From the NCBI GenBank assembly GCA_951799405.1, contig OX637361.1, positions 5,355,156 through 5,419,155 of the forward strand: 64,000 nt of DNA, written 5' to 3'. The translations under genes were made by a program, and so were the position numbers. The DNA is from Agapetus fuscipes (taxonomy: Eukaryota > Arthropoda > Insecta > Trichoptera > Glossosomatidae). Shown piece by piece: positions 12,401 through 24,400 of the stretch. How positions within the stretch are numbered: the stretch's first letter is position 1; every line of letters starts with the position of its first letter. Below the pieces are notes generated by a model. It made no database searches, was not told the origin of the DNA, and was given only the letters and a program-made list of their open reading frames with translations.

Positions 12401-15400
12401 CCACTTCCTATCACTTGCTAAAAAACTACAAAAAAACCACACACTTCAACCCACTTTCAACAAGACCCATTTTTAACCTGTAAATTTTTCAACCCCCTTT
12501 TACTTATTTCTCCCCATTTACTCCTACTTCCCATTCATCTCCTACTGTCTTCCGCCCATCATCTTCCACCATTCGCCATTTTCTACCGCCTCTTTTGACC
12601 CCATCCCCATTCTAACATTCCTTCCAAAACGCCCCTTTTACATTTCAAATCTTACCAACCAATTTATGTCAATTATTTATAATATTTCTTTCTATCTCCC
12701 ACTGTCTACAGCCCACCTACATCCACTATTCACCTTTTTCTGTACATTTTTCTCCACATCACCTCCTTTCCACCCACTTCTTAACCTCCCACTTTCAACT
12801 ACCCCTTTCACCACGCCCCTTTCCGCCGCCCACTTTCTCAGCGCCGCGCTCCCTTCTAGCACCTCCATTTATTCATCTCTTTGCAGCCATTTATGCCGCC
12901 CTCTTCCTAGCGCCCACCCCCCTAGACCTAGGTTATCAACTACCCCATTAACAGACATCCCTACAGAGTGCTTGCGAGTCAAGACATGCATCGTTTGTAT
13001 AATTATTACACCAACTCTACGAGCTGGGATAATAATTCACAAAACTGTACACGTGTGTATTCGTAATGTGAATAATGTGTTTATCTCCAACATAAAGCTT
13101 CCTCATAGACTTGGACAAGAAAAAGTGTTATTGTAAAAAAATCTGCAACTTGGCTCCACCATTAATTTTCCCTTATTAAATCTCACCTATTTATATAAAA
13201 AATTATGCTGCTTTATTTGGTGAGCAATGTTTTTGTGTGTTTCACCCCATAAGAGCCCTTTGCGAGCTTGGTCGTCGCTGTAGAAAGCACCAATTCTCAA
13301 GCAAGACCCAGTTGCTGTAAGGCTGAAGGGATTTTTTGATAATAATATCAGGCTAATTTATTTTAAATTACAAATGATAAGAGAGCGCCATTTTTGTGTG
13401 TGTCACACCTCAAGGGCCCTCTCCGATCATGGATAAGACTTTCTAAATAGGTGTGTCTTGAGTGCTCCGCGAAATACATCCATAGATTTGGAGTTCTTCA
13501 CTCCGGGTGGCAGTCTGTTCCACTCCACCGCACCCGCAACACGGAAAGCGCGGTCTCCGAAATTTGTACGAATCTGACGGCGTGGCTGAACCAAATTGAC
13601 TACTTCATCGCCCGCGGATCTGAGTGTCTGCCTCCTTACACCCATCTCAACAGGCAACATCATGTCAGTCAAATAAGGTGGAGCCAAGCCATTGATGGCT
13701 TTATATACCATCACACAAACACGGTAGACCACCCTCTCCGGGAAACGAAGCCAATGTAGTGTTTTTAACAGCGGAGTGATGTGAGCGAATTTGGGTATCC
13801 CGAATATGAGTCTTGCTGCCGAATTCAACACAGATTGAAAGCGATTGAACTGCTTCTTCGGCTGACCACTATAAAGCGTCGAACAATAGTCAATCCGAGA
13901 CACCACAAACGCGCCCACTAGGGTCTTGACTGCATCTGACGGTAAACACTTTCTAATAGCCTTAATTTGGCGTAGTGAAAAAAAAGAAGAAGCTATTGTG
14001 GCATCTATTTGCCTCTCCAGTGTCAGATTCCGATCCAGTAAGACTCCTAGAAGTCTCACCGAATCAGAAGGCTGGATTAGCTTACCTCCTATGGAGAGTG
14101 GTACTCCGTTCACTAATAGGTGATCACGCCTAGATGTGACTGCCCACATTATCTCCGTCTTATCCATGTTCAAGATTAGGCCATTGTTCACCATCCACCC
14201 ACCGACCTCCGCAATACACCCAGAGACCCTGCAACTGAGGTCCTCAGCCATGTCTGGCCGACAGTGAGAGTATATTTGCCAGTCATCTGCATATGAGTGT
14301 GAGATGAGGCCCCATTTTTCAACAATACTCTCAATGTCAGCAGTATACAAAATGAAAAGGATCGGACCCAACACAGAGCCCTGTGGGACCCCAGAAGACA
14401 GCGAGTAGGTAGGTGAGACACCGTCACAAACACGCACCGCCTGCCTGCGTTCCACCAGATAGGAGGAGAACCACGCCAAAGCCCCGTTGGTCAAACCGTA
14501 AGACACCTCCAACCTCTCAATAAGGATCGAGTGATTTACTGTGTCGAATGCCGCACTCATGTCAAGAAGCGCCAGTAGAGCCAGATCACCACACTCTACA
14601 GCAGATACCATATCCGATACAAGCTTGAGCATACCGGTTTCTGTTGAATGAAACTTTCGGTATGCAGATTGCCTCCTCGGCATTAAGCTATTTGCATCCA
14701 GATAGGATACCAACCGCCGCGAGACAATCCGCTCCAGCACCTTTGACAAGAATGGCAGATTCGACACAGGTCTAAAATTTGAGGGTTCACCAGGATCCAA
14801 TTGTGGCTTTTTTAGGATTGGCGTGATGTGGGCTACCTTCAAAGACGGAGGAACAGTGGCATCCATCAGGCATCCATTGATAACCTTAACAATAAATGGA
14901 GCCAGCTGTGAAATGCATTCTTTGAGCACCCAGACCGGTACAGGGTCAAGGTCACACTGCTTGTTCGGCGATCCTACCACGATCTGACACACCTCATCGA
15001 TGTTAGTTGTATCAAGCACCTCGAGTCGCGAAGCACTTCTAACCCTTGAGACAGAAGTACCCTCGACCCGAGAAGAGCGCAACTGAGGTATTTTATTTTC
15101 GAAATACGTGGCAAAATCACAAGCAGTCGACGTCGAACCTACACCAGCCCGAGTGCTCCCAGACAAGCTCTCCAGAAGTTTCCACACCTGCTGAGGAGAT
15201 TTTGCCTCAGCAATCTTTGTACAATAAATTGTAAATTGTAAATTGATGATCGGTCTTTGGTACAGGTTTATGAATTTCTCAACCCAGCGAAGGGTAAATT
15301 TGAAAATATAAATGGTATATTTTTGTGCTCCACCGGGACTCGAACCCACAACCTTCCATTTACGAGTCTGAAATGTTACCACTGGACTACGGACCGGTCA

Positions 15401-18400
15401 CATACATATCACCACCTTCGGTAAAACTAAATATGCGCTAAGAGATTCACTGATTTGAGAAATCGTGGATAGAACATTTTGAGTGAACTTCTTATAAGGA
15501 AATACTGATGAAAAACTTCTACACTTCACGGCTTTCATTCATTTGTTTTGTTCTCTCACGTAAAATAGAGGAAAAGGTGCATTTATCTGAGAAACATATA
15601 TTTGCTTAACATGTCACTTATTCAGTTTTACCTTTAAGGTATCAATCTCACAATATGTATGAGGCATTTTTTCCAATCTGCCGATCTACAGCTTTGTTGA
15701 TAAAATACCTGCATTCCTTGTCAGAAGACTGGGACTCTATCCCCACTAAGGATCTCACAAATATTTCCTTTTTACTGTTTATTTTAAATCCAAAAGGAAA
15801 CACCAGCATATGATAAGTAAAAACCAGACCTCTCGGCAACTGGGAAACTCCTTATTCAAGTGAAGAGGATAGCGTAAGACCGGCCCCATTACGAGTGAAA
15901 ATTATTATTAACCTTCCCTGGCCGAAGCGGGGTATATGAGATACCCCAAAAAAACGTTTTATTTTATAACTCAATAATTAATCGAGCAATTAAATTGAAA
16001 CTTTTTGTAATCTTCGTAAAACTACTAAGAAACATTTCTGTATTTTTTGTTTTTAAGTATTCAAAGCATGTAGTCTTCAAATAATTGTTTTTGATAAATA
16101 TTCGCGTCCGCCAAGTTATCACGCGGTCATAATTAAGTTCCACACGCCACATGCGATCCCATCGAGGACGACACGAGGTGAAAAATTGCATTTTATGTGC
16201 AGCTTAGTAGCGTTTTTTTTGCGTTGCATACCACACTAGTTCTATGGTCGTCGTACGACCCTCGTTTACTTTTCATCTCCGGTTCTCTTTTTTTCATGTG
16301 TACCTGAACCTACATTTTACAGTGAGCGTTTGACTTTAGATACATTTTCAGTAAAACGCAAAAGTTGAGTTTAAACGGATGATTTGATACTTGGAGTAAA
16401 TACCATTATGCGAAATTGGCAGGCCCGGATTAAGGGCAGGTCGAGCGGTGCAGCCGAACTAGGGCCCCGCATCTTAGGAGCCCCCCAAGACTTAAAAAAT
16501 ATTTACTGTAAAGAAAATAAAAGGTGGACCAGATTCGCCCTTGCAGTGACAGTAGTCACGAAACGGCGCTATAAAAATCATCATCATCATAATCATCAGT
16601 ATTCAGTACTCAGATTAGTTTTGGTTAGTAAATAGTACTGTTTTTTTAAGGTAGGTTAGGATAAAAGGGGAGGGAGGAGAGAAGGGAGTTGAGGGCCCCC
16701 ATTACTTTCCCTGCACCAGGGCCTCCAGTGGTCTTAATCCGGGGCTGGACATTAGTCAATATTTTTCTGTTTCCTTCCATGTTTACCTGTATTTCCCTTG
16801 CTGTACATTATTGAGTGGTATTGTTTGAATATTCCAGCGGCTGCGAGGTCCGGCGACTCGGGCGCCCCCACGGGGAGCCTCCGGCGCTCCCAAGAGACCT
16901 CTACCATGACGGGAAACACGCCCACGGCCCCAAAAACAGTCACCGCTTCTGTGGGCACGCAGAATAACGTGAGTACCTTTATAAATTTCATATATTTCTG
17001 CTTAGAATCGATACGCCACTGCGTCCCCTTCCTGAGTAAAACGAATAAGCTCCGCCCACTATGTTGATACGCGCACTCTGAGTGGTCGGCGATGCTACAC
17101 GAACGACACCGAACGAACTAGCGTCAGTATAAATTGCTGTTTATTTGAAGCGGAACATCAGTGCACTTTTTCTCTCCAAGCGACCACCACATTAAAAAAC
17201 TATGAATAAAAAACATGTTTATTAAATGATCACTCGAATATGACGTCACTGTAGCTTGAATTCAAATGAAAAAAAAACTGCATATTTTAGAAGAAAAAAA
17301 GGTTTTTTTCAGCGAGTAGAATTTCATTTTTTGTAAAGTCTATCTCTCTTTATTTTTTTTTCAAATAGGTAGTGTTACGCAAAGACTTCCAAAATAATTT
17401 GATTTGATTATTTTTTGCAAATATCACACATATTTCATAGTTAATGGTATTTTACGATTCAGATATTTATACATTTTTTTTAAATTAGATTTGTGAAGAG
17501 GAATGCAATTTACCAACCTATTTTGCCTGGCCGGATCTCTCATGCGAAAGCAGAAGTTTGTGTGCAATGACATCTGTTGAACCAGGGCCGAAGTTATGGT
17601 CAAAGGGTCCATCGCCATTCTTTTCCAAATAGGCTTAACAAGAATAGCGACTTGACCCTCGGCTATGACACCGAAATAATACGTTGAGAAAAATTATGTG
17701 CATGTGCAAAATATTTACGCGGCATTTTTAATTTTAGAGCTGATTTGATTTTAACGATATGATAAAAAATAAAAAAGTTATGATATCTGTTTGTTTATGA
17801 CATTTTTCTGCAATCTCAAACTTTAAACTGCTCTCCTGAACAATTTAGTTTTTGTCGCTTATGCCCTATTACCTTTTAACCGTCGACATATTTTTGGCAT
17901 CTAAGTACATTTGTTTGTAAGATAATGCAAATGACTCATCAACGAAAAATGCTATTAGTCAGAGTGCATTTGTAGTTTTATTTAGATTGCATATATGACG
18001 CGGCAGATACAATTACTATAAGTGAAAAATTACTGGCTTCTAAGCTATTAACCCCTGAGCATACAGCACGGTGACCCCAGGTCGTATCGGGTTACCTGAG
18101 AGCCCTGTATCACGTTGCAATTGGGGTGAAATGTGGCTACATTGTCTGTACTACTTATAATTGTACTTCTAATCTAATCTAATCTAAGCTGCAAAGATAT
18201 ATATCATTTAAGATTTATACTAAATGCATTCCCACAAGCAGATATGTATAATTTCGCGCTAACACATGCCGCATGTGGACCTACAATATAAAAACCCAAT
18301 CTCAAATGAACATAAGCCTTGCAACTCTTGCCGTCCTTCCCTGAAACAGGGGTGACATTGGCAAAGTGAACCAATTTTTATATTATGGGTGGTCAGCCGC

Positions 18401-21400
18401 ATAACAACCTATAAGTCAAGGAACTTGTGTATTGATAATCCCTTATAATTACTGATTATGCATAGATTTGCAACGGCTTGCTTTAAGCTGGGTAAACAAG
18501 TCTTTGGTTGGACTCGCCTTTAGAAAAAGTCGTTGGAAGTATAGTTTTATTTATTGGATAGAAACAGATTATTATTAATTATTAATTTAAGTAATTAATT
18601 TATTTATTAACGGACATCTATAATCTCTATAATCTATACTCTAAGTTGCAAGGATATACTCATTCAAAGCTCTCAAATGTATGCCCACAAACAAACACGT
18701 GTAGGAAATACGTGTGGGACATGATAGTCTAATTACATAATTTTATGACAAGGGAATTTACAATGAATAACAAAGAAAGAAAATAATTCAAGGATTAGTA
18801 TTACATAATAGCACAGTCAAATAAATACAGATAAAATGTTAATGAAAAATACGAAAACGGTTGAGAACTGCAGGTGCGTGTATAGGGTATAGGCAAATAC
18901 ATTTCAGAATATTTTTTTCTCCCATTCTTTTAAAATAACTCATTTGGAATTGGCTGAAGTATGTACTAACGATGGCTCCAATAGAACTTACATTTTGAAT
19001 TTAAAATCTCAATCTCAAGCTTAAATGCGTTTTTTACCATAAATTGCCTACCTATTAGGCGCATGTGCCTGTATGGCATGCACGCCTCTAAAAAGCTGCT
19101 ATCGTTAAGGTCATATTGTTCTTGTTCAGAAATGTGTCAAAAAATATTGGAATGATCGATAAAAAAAAGGACAAATTACCAATATGGTCAAACTAAAAGA
19201 AAGAGAAAAACGCAGGAAAATCTAGAATCCCTGTAACAGGAGGCTCGAAATGTTTATCAGAATTGTTTATAAAAGTTGACTGATTAACTGTATATGCAAA
19301 CTATACGACGTCTGTGCGTGGAGTTTGGGGCTTTTAGAGATAAAATGCATTAATTTAAATGTATGTATCAAAAAAATGTTTTCTTCATTTATGTGAGTTC
19401 TGCTAGATTTTTTTGACAGCGACGACAAGTTACTAAAAAGTTAATCTTTCTCGGGAAGCCGAAAATATCTTCTACAAAGTTCAGATTTTATTCTACCGCA
19501 GAGCATTCCAAATTCAATAAAGCAGTTTCCTCACAAACTTCTGTGACCAACATCCTTACAGAAACCATTGATTTTCCAGATCGGAGTAAGTGAGGAGGCC
19601 CAGACTGGAAGCGTTGGAGTCGGCAGTGGATCTGGAGTTTCTGGAGGAGGCCAGGAGCTGAAGTCTGAAGGCGTACAGGCCGGAGGAACCCTGACTCCTT
19701 CCACGAAGAGCTCAGCCACCAGCATGCGGTCTGCCAAGGAATATCTTCATCATGGACTCGCCCAGGCCAAGAGCATTGACTATGGTGATATGGAGATGGT
19801 AAATGAAAATATTCGCAGATTGTTCTTTTTTCATGTGACGGATTTTGGGATGTCCTACATTTGTAATTTCTAGGACCTGTTGCACCAACCTCCAATCAAT
19901 ATTTGATTGACACACCAAATTTGATTGCTTAATTCTGGTAAGGACCTCGCCTAAATATGTCTCGGAAGTGGGTTATAATATGATGGAATTTGAACAGGAA
20001 AGATTATGTACATCAGCTGATCTACGATGTCACGAATTTTTTGATTTGATGGGAGAAATTACACATAATTTTGATTTTTGTCTGATTGGAGTTTGGTGCG
20101 ATAGGCCCCTAGTCTCTCTATTTTTGTGCTACATGATGTATAAATCTCTCTATGATACGGTTCCTGAAAACCTGGTTGAGCTCCTATCCCAGCAGTAAAA
20201 CGCAAGGAACATGGTAAAATTCAGCGAACCACTTTAACATAATGCTACTTTGGTGATCGAGTTTTCTGCAATGGTGCGCATTTAGTGTTGAACTGCTTTT
20301 GGATGTCAGGAGCCGCGAACTCAGAATCAGTATTAAAAAGAGAGTAAAAAACGTTCAGTGTGTCATAGAAGAATTAGCACTGCGTTTTTGCACGACTCGC
20401 CCCTGATCCAAAGCTATTTATATGACAAATTACAGATTTCTTTAGGCAGGTTCAATGAAATTTTTGTGAAGCAAATTATCTATGTCTGAAACTGTTGTTG
20501 GGTTTTGTGTCCATTATTGACCGGTCCGTAGTTTAGTGGTAACACTTCGGACTATGAATGGGAAGGATGTGGGTTCGATTACCAGCGGAGCACAAAAAAA
20601 ATACCATTTATATTTTCAAATTTGCTCTTCGCTGGGTTGAAAAATTCATAAACCTTTACCAATGACCGGTCACCACAGGTCCATCCAGCCTTACAGCAAC
20701 TGGGTCTTGCTTGAGAATTGGCGCTTTGTAGCGACGACGACCAAGCTCGTAAAAAGTTCGATAGCCCAATTGGTAGAATGCTTGCATTCCATGCCGAGAG
20801 CAAGGGTTCGATCTCAAGGTTTACTCAGCCTTCACAAGAAATGAGAACCAGCCCCTTCGGGAGCTGGGAAAGCCCCACATTAACTGAAAGTGGTTGTGAG
20901 GGCGGCCCCCTTACCTGTAAAAATAAATAGGTCCTGAATCGCCACATGCGATCCCTTCGGGGATAATGCAGGCAAGAAGTTACACTATATGTGTAGCTTA
21001 GTTGCATTATTGCATTGCACGCTAGGAGTGAAAACTGTATCTTAACAAATGAACCTATTAGGATGTGTACACTCTAATCAAGGTACTTACTCAAATCAAG
21101 TCGTAAGAAAAAAACTTCTTAGACGGGGTAAGAAGAATGAAAAATCTTGCTCTGACTATGGTTCGTTTTAATAAGAAACTTGCCTTCATTTTAAACGGAC
21201 TAAAAATTCGGCGGAGAAATGAACATGATTTAATGATGTTATTTCAGATTCGAGAAGCAGAAATGAGAGCTCATCACCACAATGTCATGAACAACAATAC
21301 AAGCAACGCAAGACGATCTAAATCCAAGAGTACTGAGGACATGAATGTCGGTGAGTGGTGGAACTTACAAGAAATAATACAAATCATTATTCAAAATCCA

Positions 21401-24400
21401 AAGCATAGTTTTTTTTTATCAAAGTTTTCACACACCGAAAAATGTAAGGGACAGTTTTTATTTAGATAAAAAATAAAATAAGATGAACTTTCTATTTTAA
21501 CTGGCAAATATTAATTCAATATGAAATGAAGTTAACGACCAGTGTAAGAAAAGTCCATTAACTAAAAATTGACAAATACATTTTGCCTAACGACAAGAGA
21601 TCCAATGTGGGGTGGCCCAGTTTATAATATATCTACAAAACTTTGATTCTTATGCTGCATTTTTGTTTGATTTAAATTTTGTAATCTAATCAGTTTGTTT
21701 AAACTCGTCAGAAATAAATTTGTGATCTCCTTTCTTTCACCAGTGTATTTCAGTGATACAAAAATGTTGTTTATCATTTCCAGGTACCCAAAACGGCATC
21801 TCCCTGGACTCTGGCACCCTGAAACGCATGCTGAAGCCGATGCCTTCAGCCGAGAGTCCCGTGACGTCACCAGAAGTAGGCCGCAGGAGGTACGGAGCCT
21901 ATGGGGCCTCCTGCACAGCTACTCATCATCAACCTGCCAACAACAACAGGCAGAGCTCGGCGCAAGCTGGCAGATTCTTGGCTTCAAGGTAAACATCACA
22001 TCAATCTCACCGGCTCACATAATGATGAATTGATAACCGGTATTAGAGGTGATATACAAAAAAGACAGATACATTAGAGTTGATTTGAAGAGACCTGATC
22101 AAGAGATTCAGGCTTTGACCCTCAATGTCTTGATCAGTTCAAGACATTGAGGGTCGAAATGATGCCCAATAAAAAGGTGTGTGGTGTTTTCATAAATTTA
22201 GATTTTTTTACTTTCACTATTTATTGAGTCCAAATGCCTAACCGCTAGGAAACTATATCAATCCATCTTCAGAAGCTTACTGAAGAAGAAACGAGTATAC
22301 GGGCGAAAGAAGCGCACTGGGGCTTAAAGTACATAAATATACTCGTACAAAAGAATGTGATAAGATGGTTTGGGCATGCAGAAAGAAAAGATGGTAAAAG
22401 GCTTACAAAGTGTATAGGCTTACAAAGGAAATGTGAAAGGGAAAAAAGGAAAAGGGAGATTTTTTATTTATTTATTCCTTGAGTGATAGGTTGGTATGCG
22501 ACTGACCACCCATACTGTAAAAAAATGGTTCACTTTGCCAATGTCACCCCTGTTTCAGGGAAGGTCGGCCAGAGTTGCAGGGCTTATGTTCATTTGAGAT
22601 TGGGTTTTTTATATTGTAGGTCCACATGCGGCATGTGTAAGCGCGAAATTATGCATGTATGCTTGTGGGAATGCATTCAATATGAATCTCAAATGATACA
22701 TATCTTTGCAGCTTAGATTTAGATTTAGAGACCGAAAAAAGTAAAGCTGGATTAGATTGGTGGAATTGTGAAAGAATCGGATGAGGTGAATAAATTTAAA
22801 GAGGTATGCTGGGATACGAAAAAATAAGGGGTAATCTGCAGAGCCTGTGGCCACCCCTAGTAGAATGTCGACAGAGTTACAGTTACAGCAAACAACATAA
22901 TTAAAATTTAAGGTAGGCAAGAGAAAGTGGGTGGGTTTTTTAGGCAGGTAGGTACTTGTGATAGGGGAGAAGGGATAGGTATTTGTTTTTAATAATATTA
23001 AGGATTTTTTTCAACTGATTTTGATTTTAACCAACTCAAGACCATCCATGACCATGTTAAGAGCGCCTTGACTCTTTGTATACAATATGTTCTCTAACCG
23101 TCTTATAATTGTGTAAATTCAACGTCAAATCACGCCATTTTACCGGATCTTCCAGGTCCGCCCATGAGATAGGCCGGCAGCAGTCTGTGGGCAGCCAGGG
23201 CAGCGGCAGCACAGGAGGATACCCAGGCCGAGGACTCTACTTGGAGCTGGAGAGGGACATGTCGCCTCCCTCCGACAACGTGATGTTTGATAACCAGTGC
23301 TACGCCACCACTCCCAGCTCCTCCAACGGCAACTCTGACCAGGATCAACCGCCGCACTTTCAAGGACGACGGCCGCATCATCATCAGGTATTCAAATAAC
23401 CTTAAATGAAGACTACAGGGGAAAAACAAGGAATGTCAGCCAATAAAAGAAAATAATCTACTAATACCATCTGTGTGTTTCTAAAGCTCTGCAAAATTTG
23501 TAATGCAACAAAAGTCGCTATCACAGTTTATGGCGGTATTTATAATTTCAAAAGAAAATTTGCACAACCTACTACTTACACTACGTACTTCTTTGCTTAT
23601 TAAAAACAAAAAATCAATTGCTACACTTGGTGTTTAGTTTTTTGTAAATAAACTAGCTAAAGTCAAATACATACTAAATTAAAAAAAAAATCGTTCCCTC
23701 AGTGCTTGTTTGGCTTATCTACCATTTGATTCAAAGATTATTTTTCAATGAAATTGTTTTAAGAATCACATTCTACACAATCTGAGCTAAGAAAAAAACG
23801 TTAAACACAATCATGTGAGAGTTGTTAAATATTATGAAAATCAATTTCCAGTTTCCATAAGACATGTGAAACTACCCTTGATGGATATAAGACGAATAAG
23901 CACTTAGGGGACGATTTATTAAACTTCAAAGAACCAAAAAACATTTCTATACAAAAATCACTACATCTTCAATTCCACGCGATTCATATGGTCTCTAATC
24001 ACATCCAAATGCTCTCTTCCAGGGTGCTCAGGCTGGTGCTCCTACTCCTGGCTCTCCCACCTCCCGCCTTCTCCTGGAGTACGAGATGCATCTCCGCAAC
24101 ACGCTGGCTAAAGGCATGGACGCCGAGAGCTACAGCCTGCATACGTTCGAGGCCCTTCTGTCGCAGAGCATGGAGAATCTAGGTGAGAATAATAATAATA
24201 AAATTAGGATGACTTGTTTTGTGAGCGCTCTTTTTGTGTGAATCACACCTCAGGAGCACTGTGCAAACTTGGTCGTCGCTGTAGAAAGCGCCAATTCTCA
24301 AGCAAAACCCAAGTGCTGTAAATCTGGATGGACCTTTAGTGAGCGGTCTCTGGTAAAGGTATATGATTTTTTCACCCAGCGAAGAGCATATATGAAAATA

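Noticed and set aside
12067..13136. ORFs of 81 and 156 codons
   Set aside because: They lie in the pyrimidine-rich tract; the products are Ser/Pro/Leu/His-rich low-complexity with no domain.
22117..22155. A microRNA precursor
   Set aside because: The stem is only 17 bp with a 5-nt loop, too short for Drosha/Dicer processing.
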